Assembly: GCF_013426895.1 (NCBI RefSeq)
Contig: NZ_AP023174.1
Location: forward strand, 992,001 to 1,056,000
DNA from: Paraburkholderia largidicola
GTDB lineage: Bacteria; Pseudomonadota; Gammaproteobacteria; Burkholderiales; Burkholderiaceae
Direction: 5' to 3'
DNA length: 64,000 nucleotides
A program made the position numbers and the translations under genes. Shown in pieces: positions 56,903 through 64,000 of the stretch (position 1 is the first letter of the stretch; each line of letters begins with the position of its first letter). The notes beneath the pieces are model-generated. The model searched no databases. It had not been told where the DNA came from and saw nothing but the letters and a program-made list of their open reading frames with translations.

Positions 56903-57388
56903 ATGCAAAGCAAACAGACTTCTCCTATCGACTGGCGCTGGAAGGCTTTCGACGATCTGACGAACGTCGAGGTCTACGACATGCTCGCCGCTCGCGCGGC
57001 CGTCTTCGTGATCGAGCAGAACTGTCTGTATGGCGATGTCGATGGACTCGATATCGGCGCATGGCATCTGTTCGCGTACGGCGCGCAGCAGCCGTCCGGC
57101 ACGCGCGCGCAACTGGCTGGCTATCTGCGCGTGTTGCTGCCCGATGGCGAGGATGCCGACATCCGCATCGGCCGCGTGCTGACGACCGCCGATTTTCGCG
57201 GACAAGGCCTCGGTAGCGCGATGCTCGAAACGGTACTTGGCCATATCCGTACGCAATGGCCCGGCACGCCCATACGTCTGCATGCGCAGGCGCATCTGCA
57301 GCCGTTCTATGGTGCGTTCGGCTTCTCGCCGATTTCGGACGTACACGAAGAGGACGGTATCCCGCATATCTGGATGCGTTCTGCCTGA
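56903..57388 (+). CDS. ElaA-type GNAT family acetyltransferase
   Basis: A 161-residue acetyltransferase. It has the ElaA pattern: WRWKAFDDLTNVEVYDMLAARAAVFVIEQNCLYGDVDGLD at the N-terminus, IGRVLTTADFRGQGLGSAMLETVL (acetyl-CoA loop) and HAQAHLQPFYGAFGF. The substrate is unknown. It begins just after the tRNA terminator. Confidence 0.9.
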   Translation: MQSKQTSPIDWRWKAFDDLTNVEVYDMLAARAAVFVIEQNCLYGDVDGLDIGAWHLFAYGAQQPSGTRAQLAGYLRVLLPDGEDADIRIGRVLTTADFRGQGLGSAMLETVLGHIRTQWPGTPIRLHAQAHLQPFYGAFGFSPISDVHEEDGIPHIWMRSA

Positions 57389-57416
57389 CGCTTGCTCTGC
57401 TGCGTCTGAAGGCAGA

Positions 57417-58295
57417 TCAACGGTCGGCGTGCGCGACGATTTGCGTGCCGGCAGAGGTCGGCACGTGCGTGTGCCGTTCGTCACGCAGACGCGCTCGCGC
57501 CGAGAGTCTCATCCAGTGACGCAGTGCGAGCACGGCGCCGATCACGCTCATCATCGAACCCGGAATCCATAGCACCAACCCGCCGATCTGCTGGTCGCGC
57601 ATCGGGCTGAGCCATGTGAACGCGCGCCCGCAAATCGAATACACGGGATAAAGCTCGCGCGGTGAAAAGAAGATGAACGCGCCGAGCGCGATCTGTGGCG
57701 GAATGGCGGCGACGATCAGCAGCACGCGTTTGCCGGGCGATAGCCGCGCGGGCGGCGTGGGCCGCGAATCGAGCACGAGCCACCAGAACATCAACCCGTC
57801 GATCACCATGCTCCAGTTCATCACGCGATACAGCCGCCAGTCGAGCATCGCGACGAAATGAACCGGCGAGAGCAGCCAGAAATAGATCAGTCCAACGAAC
57901 AGAACGACAGCGACGACGGGATGAAACAGCACGTCGAGCGTCGCGCGCACGTATCGCGTCTGTAGCGCGGGCCGCACGAAGCGCTGCCGCCACGCGAACG
58001 GAATACCCGCGCGCATCGCGGCACCAGGATAGGACAGCGCGATGAAGAATGGCCCGAGATGATGCAGCACCAGATGCTGCGCGCGATGCATGAAGAACTC
58101 ATGCTCGAAGAAATAGTCGAGCCGCGTATGCAGCGCGACGTAGAGCGCGGCCAGCCCGAACCAGAACGACGCCTGCCGCGCCGCCGACACCTTCGCCTTG
58201 CGCACGCCGCGCGCGAACAGCAGCGCGGCGATCACCATCACGACCACGATAGCCGGCGACGGCTCCCAGGGTTCGAGCCAGTAGAGCAAAGTCAT
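57417..58295 (-). CDS. CtaG-type cytochrome c oxidase assembly membrane protein
   Basis: A 292-residue membrane protein with about seven helices. The caa3-type CtaG (PF09678) features are HTRLDYFFEHEFFMHRAQHLVLHHLGPFFIALSYPG, with several His residues that may bind copper, and PPQIALGAFIFFSPRELYPVYSICGRAF. This family assists the copper centres of cytochrome oxidases. It is last in the minus-strand order Sco, PCuAC, CtaG, 19 bases after PCuAC. Confidence 0.88.
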   Translation of the reverse strand: MTLLYWLEPWEPSPAIVVVMVIAALLFARGVRKAKVSAARQASFWFGLAALYVALHTRLDYFFEHEFFMHRAQHLVLHHLGPFFIALSYPGAAMRAGIPFAWRQRFVRPALQTRYVRATLDVLFHPVVAVVLFVGLIYFWLLSPVHFVAMLDWRLYRVMNWSMVIDGLMFWWLVLDSRPTPPARLSPGKRVLLIVAAIPPQIALGAFIFFSPRELYPVYSICGRAFTWLSPMRDQQIGGLVLWIPGSMMSVIGAVLALRHWMRLSARARLRDERHTHVPTSAGTQIVAHADR

Positions 58296-58314
58296 CGCGG
58301 GTTTATCACCGCCG

Positions 58315-58794
58315 TTACTTGGTCTGCGAAGGCGACTTGACGGCGAACGGCGCGTCGAGCGTTTCGCCGTCGGAGAACTGCAGCTTCAGATGTACCGTAT
58401 CGCCCGGCGCGATCTTGTGCCTGGCCTCTTCGAGCATCACGTGATAGCCGCCCGGCGCAATTGACGCCTGGCCGTGCGCGGGCACCGTCAGCTTGTCGAC
58501 CATCACCATCTTTTGCGTCGAACCGTTCGACACCGTCTGATGCAGCATCGCGCTGCCGTAGTCGGCGCTCGATACGTCCACGAGATCGATCGGCTTGTCG
58601 CTCGAATTGGTGAGCGTGACGTACGCGGCGGCGGGCAGGTTGTTCGGCAGCCAGCGGACCCATGCGTTCTGCACGGCGATGGCCTGCTTGCTGTCGGCGG
58701 CATGCGCGGCGATGCTGCCCGTGGCGACAAACGCGACAGCGGCGGCGCAAACCAGCGTGTGAATCCTCGAAACTGTTTTGATTTGTTGTGTCAT
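58315..58794 (-). CDS. periplasmic copper chaperone PCu(A)C
   Basis: A 159-residue protein with a signal peptide ending at AAHAA. The copper motif H-x10-M-x21-H-x-M is exact: His85, Met96, His118, Met120. It delivers Cu(I) to Sco and the CuA site of cytochrome oxidase. It lies 17 bases after the Sco gene, between Sco and CtaG. Confidence 0.94.
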   Translation of the reverse strand: MTQQIKTVSRIHTLVCAAAVAFVATGSIAAHAADSKQAIAVQNAWVRWLPNNLPAAAYVTLTNSSDKPIDLVDVSSADYGSAMLHQTVSNGSTQKMVMVDKLTVPAHGQASIAPGGYHVMLEEARHKIAPGDTVHLKLQFSDGETLDAPFAVKSPSQTK

Positions 58795-58811
58795 GGCGAA
58801 CCTGTGAGAAA

Positions 58812-59405
58812 TCAGGAGTGGTCTTCAATGATACGGCGCACGTCTTGCGCGATCACATCGGGCGAGTCGTGGTCCGTGGCGAGCAGGCGCGCGCGGTTGC
58901 GTGCGTCGAAGATATAGACGGCCGAACTGTGCGTCACCTCGTAATTGCCGTTCGGGTCGCGCTTTTCCATCTGATACGCGACGCGGTAATGCCTCGCCAT
59001 CTGCTCGATCTGTGCATCCGTGCCCGTCAGGCCGAACGCGTGCTGCGAATCGAATGCTCCGACGTAGTCGTGCAACGCGCTGGGTGTGTCGCGCGCGGGA
59101 TCGACGCTGACGAACAGGATGCGAACATTCTGCGCGTCCGGCCCGAGCTTGCCGATGACCTGCATCAGACGCGCCATCGTTTCCGGGCAGACGTCCGGGC
59201 AATGCGTATAGCCGAAGTAGACCAGCGATACGCGGCCCTTGAGCGTATCGGCCGCGACAGGCCGGCCGTTGTCGCCCGTCAGCGTGAAATCGAGATCGGG
59301 CAGATGGCCGCTCACGTTCGTCAACTGCCAGGGTGCGCCGTGCTGCGAGCATCCAGCGCTGCCCAGCGCCACGCACAGCGCGACGCTCGACGCCGCGATA
59401 CGCAT
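58812..59405 (-). CDS. SCO1/SenC family copper-binding lipoprotein
   Basis: A 197-residue thioredoxin-fold copper protein. The ATG at 59405 opens a lipoprotein signal with lipobox Cys19 (GSAGC). The copper ligands are Cys69 and Cys73 (THCPDVCPE) and His159 (VTHSSAVYIF). It matures the CuA centre. First gene of the oxidase-assembly cluster; a longer TTG frame to 59465 does not start a signal sequence directly. Confidence 0.94.
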   Translation of the reverse strand: MRIAASSVALCVALGSAGCSQHGAPWQLTNVSGHLPDLDFTLTGDNGRPVAADTLKGRVSLVYFGYTHCPDVCPETMARLMQVIGKLGPDAQNVRILFVSVDPARDTPSALHDYVGAFDSQHAFGLTGTDAQIEQMARHYRVAYQMEKRDPNGNYEVTHSSAVYIFDARNRARLLATDHDSPDVIAQDVRRIIEDHS

Positions 59406-59832
59406 TGACGTGCAAGTGTGCAGGGCGAGGAAACGGGAGATGGACACCAGTGCTTTCGGGAACAAAGGCAGTTTCGACGACTCGATTCAGAACAGGGCAC
59501 GGCGCAACACAATCAGCGCGCCGCAATTGGCGTGACTCGATGGCGGCCCATGCTATTCCATGTCCTCGGCGCGCGCCGTTGCGACTCTATCGCAATTTCA
59601 GACGCATCGTTGTACCGTGGCCCTGTAAGGGAAAAAGCGAGTCAATATGCCGCAGCGCGTTGAAAGCCGGCTGTAGCCGGATCGTGCGGAGTTTGCATTC
59701 CGTTCGTTGGGCCGACAGCCCGGAACGCCCGCCCGCGCGGCATGAAAACTTACTTTCTCGAAAAAACGACCGATGCGCGGTAAGATGCGCACACTTTTCC
59801 GGCCGCAAGCGGCTGAGAGGCAACGTACACCG
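59406..59832. other. divergent intergenic region, Sco / otsB
   Basis: A 427-base gap between the minus-strand Sco gene and plus-strand otsB. It must hold both promoters. TAAGAT at 59781-59786 could be an otsB -10, but the -35 is unclear. No gene or RNA is recognised. Confidence 0.35.
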
Positions 59833-60582
59833 ATGCAAGCACTTCCCGCTTTTCTGTCTCCGACGGAGACGGCATTTTTCTTCGATTTCGACGGCACGCT
59901 CGTCGATCTGGCACCGACGCCCGATGGCGTGCTGGTCCAACCCGAGGCGATCGCCTTGCTCACCGAACTTCGGCGTCTGACGAACGGCGCCGTGGCTATC
60001 GTGTCGGGACGCGGGATCGACAGCATTGACCAGTTTCTGGGCATGCCCGATCTGCCCATCGCCGGACTGCACGGCGCCGAGCGGCGCGATTCGAACGGCG
60101 ACACGCAGCGCATTGGCTTCAACGACGACCGGCTGCTGCGCATGGAGCAGGTGCTCGCGCAAGTCGTCAACGCCAATCCCGGCATGCTGCTCGAAATCAA
60201 GGGCGCGGCGGTTGCGCTGCACTATCGCAACGCGCCCGACCGCGAGCCGGTGGCGCGCGAAGCGACGAGCCGGCTGGTAGCCGAATACCCGGGCGCTTAT
60301 GTGCTGCAGCCCGGCAAGATGGTCTATGAAATCAAACCCAAAGACGTTGATAAAGGCCGCGCGTTGCGCGCCTTTCTCGACGAGCCGCCATTCACGGGCC
60401 GCGCGCCCGTGTTCGCGGGCGACGATCTGACGGACGAAAAAGGCTTCGCGGTCGTCAACGAAAAGGGCGGTCTGTCGATCAAGGTCGGTGGCGGCGATAC
60501 GATCGCGCGCTCGCGCATCGGCTCGGTGAGCGCATTGCTCGCGTGGCTGTCGGAAATCGTCGCGGCGGCGCGCAACGCATGA
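59833..60582 (+). CDS. otsB: trehalose-6-phosphate phosphatase
   Basis: A 249-residue HAD phosphatase converting trehalose-6-phosphate to trehalose. Motif I is FFFDFDGTLVDL, motif II AIVSGRGIDS, motif IV FAGDDLTDEKGF; IAGLHGAERR lies in the cap. The ATG at 59833 has GAGAGG upstream and gives the family start. It precedes otsA by 52 bases; both make the osmoprotectant trehalose. Confidence 0.96.
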   Translation: MQALPAFLSPTETAFFFDFDGTLVDLAPTPDGVLVQPEAIALLTELRRLTNGAVAIVSGRGIDSIDQFLGMPDLPIAGLHGAERRDSNGDTQRIGFNDDRLLRMEQVLAQVVNANPGMLLEIKGAAVALHYRNAPDREPVAREATSRLVAEYPGAYVLQPGKMVYEIKPKDVDKGRALRAFLDEPPFTGRAPVFAGDDLTDEKGFAVVNEKGGLSIKVGGGDTIARSRIGSVSALLAWLSEIVAAARNA

Positions 60583-60634
60583 TGGCATCCGTTTATCCGC
60601 GCTTCGCGCCCGTTCAGCACGGAAACCCCGCGTC

Positions 60635-62056
60635 ATGAGCCGACTGATCATCGTATCGAACCGCGTCGCGCCGATTTCGGAAGGCGGCCCCGCGGCGGGC
60701 GGCCTGGCCGTTGGCGTCTACGACGCATTGAAGGAAACGGGCGGCATGTGGTTCGGCTGGAGCGGCGACGTGCTCGGCTCTGGTCAGCCGCAGATCAAGG
60801 TCGAAGAGCGCGGCCCGGTCACGTTCGCGACGATTGGCCTCGTGCGGCGCGACTACGACCAGTACTACCGCGGCTTCTCGAATGCGACGCTCTGGCCGGC
60901 GTTTCATTACCGGCCCGATCTGCTTCAGTACGACCGGCACGATTTCGAAGGCTATTGCCGCGTGAACACGTGGCTCGCGCAACAACTGGTGCCGCTGCTG
61001 CGCGACGACGACGTCATCTGGGTCCACGACTACCATCTGATTCCGTTCGCGCAGGCGCTGCGCGCAGCGGGCGTGAAGAACCGCATCGGCTTCTTCCTGC
61101 ACATTCCGTTTCCGGCATCGCAGGTGCTGCTGGCCGTGCCGCCGCATCGCGCGCTGGTCGAGGCGCTGTGTTCGTTCGATCTGCTCGGCTTCCAGACGAA
61201 GCCCGATCTGCGCGCGTTCTGCGACTACATCATCAACGAGGCCAATGGCTCGGTCGAAGCGTCGGCGCAAGGGCCGACGCTGGTGCACGGTTTCGGCCGC
61301 ACACTGCGCGCGGCAGCCTATCCGATCGGCGTGTATCCCGACGAGATCGCAGAACTGGCGAAAGCGGGCGAGGGCGACAAGCCGGTGCGCACGATCGAAG
61401 CGACGCTGCATGCGCGCAAGCTGATCATGAGCGTCGACCGGCTCGATTATTCGAAGGGACTGGTCGAGCGGTTTCGCGCGTTCGAGCGGCTGCTCGAGCA
61501 TTCGCCGTCGTATCGCGACAAGGTGTCGTTCCTGCAGATCGCCCCGCCGACGCGTTCCGATCTGCACGCCTATCAGGAAATCCGCCTGCAACTGGAAGGC
61601 GAGTCGGGGCGCATCAACGGCCGCTTTGCCGAACTCGACTGGACGCCGATCCGCTATATCCACCGGCAGTACGAGCGGCCCGTGCTCGCGGCGTTGTTTC
61701 GCACCGCGCATGTCGGCTACGTCACGCCGCTGCGCGACGGCATGAATCTCGTCGCGAAAGAGTATGTGTCCGCGCAAGACCCCGAAGATCCGGGCGTGCT
61801 GGTGCTGTCGCGTTTCGCGGGCGCCGCGCAGGAGCTGACGGGCGCGCTGATCGTCAATCCCGTCGATATCGACGGCATGGCCGATGCGCTCGGCACGGCG
61901 CTTTCAATGCCGCTTGCCGAACGAAAAGCGCGCTACAACGACATGATGGTGCAGCTGCGCGAGAACAATGTGTCGGTGTGGCGCGACAACTTCATGCGCG
62001 ACCTGCAGAAGATGCCCAGCGCGCAACCGGTAGCGAGCGAAGCCGCCGAGCGTTGA
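60635..62056 (+). CDS. otsA: trehalose-6-phosphate synthase
   Basis: A 473-residue GT20 glycosyltransferase (E. coli 474) joining UDP-glucose and glucose-6-phosphate. Markers are [78 protein letters not shown] and [15 protein letters not shown]. Co-directional with otsB. Confidence 0.98.
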   Translation: MSRLIIVSNRVAPISEGGPAAGGLAVGVYDALKETGGMWFGWSGDVLGSGQPQIKVEERGPVTFATIGLVRRDYDQYYRGFSNATLWPAFHYRPDLLQYDRHDFEGYCRVNTWLAQQLVPLLRDDDVIWVHDYHLIPFAQALRAAGVKNRIGFFLHIPFPASQVLLAVPPHRALVEALCSFDLLGFQTKPDLRAFCDYIINEANGSVEASAQGPTLVHGFGRTLRAAAYPIGVYPDEIAELAKAGEGDKPVRTIEATLHARKLIMSVDRLDYSKGLVERFRAFERLLEHSPSYRDKVSFLQIAPPTRSDLHAYQEIRLQLEGESGRINGRFAELDWTPIRYIHRQYERPVLAALFRTAHVGYVTPLRDGMNLVAKEYVSAQDPEDPGVLVLSRFAGAAQELTGALIVNPVDIDGMADALGTALSMPLAERKARYNDMMVQLRENNVSVWRDNFMRDLQKMPSAQPVASEAAER

Positions 62057-62083
62057 TCGCTTTTATCGCTGTCGCAGGAAAAG

Positions 62084-62113
62084 AAAAAGCCGCTTCTTCG
62101 AAGCGGCTTTTTT
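62084..62113 (+). terminator. bidirectional terminator, otsA / ABC transporter
   Basis: GCCGCTTC pairs with GAAGCGGC around TTC, flanked by AAAAA on the left and TTTTTT on the right, so it can serve both convergent genes. Confidence 0.9.
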
Positions 62114-62138
62114 CGCGGAGCGTCAGTTCAGAAGTACG

Positions 62139-64000
62139 TCAGGCGACATGCTGCTCGTCGAACTTCTTGCCGCCGACATGCAGCGTCGAATGCTTGCCGA
62201 ACTGCTTCGACAGCAGGTCGCGATACAGGCCCGGACGGTTGCGTAATTCTTCGGGACTGCCGTCGTCGATCACCTTGCCGGCGCTCATCACGATGATGCG
62301 GTCGAAGTTGTGCAGCGTCGACAGACGGTGGGCGATCGCGACCACCGTGCGGCCGACCATCAGCCGGTCCAGGGCTTTCTGGATCGCTTCTTCGGAAGCG
62401 CTGTCGAGCGCGGAGGTCGCTTCGTCGAGCAGCAGGATCGGCGCGTTCTTCAGGATCGCGCGCGCAATCGCGATACGTTGCCGCTGACCGCCCGACAGCT
62501 TCACGCCGCGGTCGCCGACGATCGTATCGAATCCTTCCGGCATCGCCTCGATAAAGTCGGAGCAGCGGGCTTCACGCGCGGCGGCGAGCACCTCGTCGCG
62601 CGTCGCTTCGGGACGGCCGTAGGCGATGTTTTCATAAACGGTGCGGTGGAACAGCGAGATGTCCTGCGGCACCAGCGCGATCGAGTGGCGCAGGCTGTCC
62701 TGTGAGATCGACGAGATATCCTGGCCGTCGATCAGGATGCGTCCGCCCTGCGTTTCGTAGAAACGTTGCAGCAACGCGAGGACGGTCGACTTGCCTGCGC
62801 CCGATTTGCCGATCAGGCCGACGCGCTGGCCCGCCGGAATGTCGAGATCGAAATGATCGAGAATCGGGCGGCGCTTCGGATACGCGAAGGTGACTTTGTC
62901 GAAGGTCACGCGGCCGCCTTGTGGCACGAGTTCGACGGCGTCGTTGTGGTCAGGCATGCCGTGCGGCTCCAGCAGCGTCTTCACGGCTTCCGCGAGACGC
63001 GCGACGTGCTGCGTCACGTCGACGAGCGCAACGGCCAGATCGCGCGTGCCGTGCAGGATCGTGAAGCCCAGCGAGCTGACCAGCACGATGTCGCCCGAGG
63101 TCGCCTTGCCCTGATCCCACAGCCACAGCGCCCAGCCGAGCAGCCCGGCCGACAGCAGCGCCGTGATGACCGCGTGCAGCAGACGCAGCTTCTCCAGATA
63201 CAGCAGGCTTTGCTGACGCGCGACCATTTCCGACTTCACGGTCGCGCTGAAGCGCTTCTGCTCGCGGAACGTCATGCCGAACGCGCGCACGAGGCCCATG
63301 TTGCCGATCACGTCGACGAGTTCGCCGTCGACGGCGGCGGCCCGGCTCGCGAAGTTGTGATGCCGCGCCGAACCGCGCCCCGCCAGCTTGAAGAGCACGA
63401 TCGACAGAATTGCCGAGCAGGTCAGCAGACCGAGCGCCATCAGCGGATTGACGGTGACGATCATGACGATCGCGCCGACGACCGCGATGCACGGCGGGAG
63501 GACGTTCCACGCCGTCGTGTTTTCGGCCGTGTAGACGGCGTTGGACGTCGCAGTGATCCGGCTCGCCAGCGTACCCGGCTGTTTCTCCGCGTAATAGGTC
63601 GGCGAATGGCCCGTCAGATACTGGAACAGGTCCTTGCGCAGATCGCCCGTGACGGCCACGAACGTATGCGCGGCCACCCAGCCGCCGACGCGCCACAGCA
63701 GGTTGTCGGCGGCAATCAGGCCAACCAGGATCGCAAATGCGCCCCACAGCGGCCCCGGATGATGACGGCCCGCGCCGAGCACATCGATCAGATGTTTGAT
63801 CGCGTATTGCGAAGCGAGCGCACAGCCCACGGCCGCAAACACGCTGCCCAGCACGATCAGATGAGCGACCGGATGGCGGCGGATAAAGCGGAAAAGGAAC
63901 GCAAGCGGCCGGTTCGCATAGCTCGCAAGCTTTGCGTTATGGGCGTTTCGCTGGGCAATGGTCAGATGTTCCAATTGTTCGTTTGGTCTGTCAGTGTCGG
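62139..64000 (-). CDS. ABC exporter, fused membrane and ATPase domains (5' end uncertain)
   Basis: At least 611 residues. The N-terminal transmembrane domain has six helices (about 36-335). The ATPase has Walker A GLIGKSGAGKST, Q-loop LVPQDISLF, signature KLSGGQRQR, Walker B ILLLDEATS and the H-loop IAHRLSTL. This is a half-exporter acting as a dimer, similar to MsbA/MDR-like lipid or drug exporters; the substrate is unknown. The first usable start in the window is a TTG at 63972-63974, but the frame stays open to the window edge, so the true start may lie beyond 64000. Confidence 0.9.
   Translation of the reverse strand, partial: DTDRPNEQLEHLTIAQRNAHNAKLASYANRPLAFLFRFIRRHPVAHLIVLGSVFAAVGCALASQYAIKHLIDVLGAGRHHPGPLWGAFAILVGLIAADNLLWRVGGWVAAHTFVAVTGDLRKDLFQYLTGHSPTYYAEKQPGTLASRITATSNAVYTAENTTAWNVLPPCIAVVGAIVMIVTVNPLMALGLLTCSAILSIVLFKLAGRGSARHHNFASRAAAVDGELVDVIGNMGLVRAFGMTFREQKRFSATVKSEMVARQQSLLYLEKLRLLHAVITALLSAGLLGWALWLWDQGKATSGDIVLVSSLGFTILHGTRDLAVALVDVTQHVARLAEAVKTLLEPHGMPDHNDAVELVPQGGRVTFDKVTFAYPKRRPILDHFDLDIPAGQRVGLIGKSGAGKSTVLALLQRFYETQGGRILIDGQDISSISQDSLRHSIALVPQDISLFHRTVYENIAYGRPEATRDEVLAAAREARCSDFIEAMPEGFDTIVGDRGVKLSGGQRQRIAIARAILKNAPILLLDEATSALDSASEEAIQKALDRLMVGRTVVAIAHRLSTLHNFDRIIVMSAGKVIDDGSPEELRNRPGLYRDLLSKQFGKHSTLHVGGKKFDEQHVA

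Noticed and set aside
1..64000. CRISPR arrays, IS elements, phage genes, toxin-antitoxin pairs and biosynthetic clusters
   Set aside because: I looked for direct-repeat arrays with spacers, transposase motifs, integrase next to tRNA genes and multi-gene synthetic clusters. None was found; tRNA 3' ends have no nearby integrase or duplicated end.

Overview
The window is a stretch of a high-GC beta-proteobacterial chromosome, most likely Burkholderia, Paraburkholderia or Caballeronia. I infer this from the gene content and order: the rne/rluC divergence, the yceD-rpmF-plsX-fabHDG-acpP-fabF-rpoE-rseAB-degP-lepA-lepB-rnc-era-recO-pdxJ-acpS-nagZ run, an EF-P with Arg32 next to earP, an RNase III with a long C-terminal tail, and tRNA and terminator style. 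Almost everything is core chromosome. I see no phage, IS element, CRISPR array, restriction system or secretion locus, and no island-like change of base composition.

Layout. 1-2.2 kb: a truncated MATE transporter, an S4 RNA-binding protein and two small secreted Ala/Lys-rich proteins, the second frameshifted. 2.2-8.2 kb: UvrD-like helicase, a hypothetical protein, azlCD with an AraC regulator, and creA. 8.4-9.1 kb: two identical tRNA-Asn genes and ferredoxin fdxA. 9.4-16.3 kb: pncB, an orphan LutC-type protein, an NhaD-type antiporter, a 2-hydroxyacid dehydrogenase, rmuC and a GNAT/membrane protein pair. 16.4-19.6 kb: molybdenum cofactor genes moaA-mobA-moeA (minus strand). 19.7-28.3 kb: rne (minus), then rluC, a HAD phosphatase, a Rieske protein and sppA (plus), then maf and an RsmI-like methyltransferase (minus).

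28.4-49.0 kb is one long co-directional run. It begins at a near-consensus sigma-70 promoter and covers lipid synthesis (plsX, fabHDG, acpP, fabF), the sigma-E envelope-stress module (rpoE, rseA, rseB, degP), membrane and secretion functions (lepA, lepB), RNA processing (rnc, era), repair (recO), cofactor synthesis (pdxJ), ACP activation (acpS) and wall recycling (nagZ). Internal terminator-like hairpins precede plsX and fabF. A four-copy 9-bp direct repeat precedes rpoE.

49.1-64 kb: an unusual sigma-54-type response regulator and a CsbD protein; efp and its rhamnosyltransferase earP; uvrC and pgsA; tRNA-Gly x2 and tRNA-Cys; an ElaA-type GNAT; a copper/cytochrome oxidase assembly cluster (Sco, PCuAC, CtaG); trehalose genes otsBA; and an ABC exporter running off the right edge.

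I found no convincing novel multi-gene system. The best leads are the rpoE-upstream 9-bp repeats, the sigma-54 activator with an altered GAFTGA loop, the frameshifted small secreted protein, and the low-complexity tails or insertions in RNase E, RNase III and UvrC.
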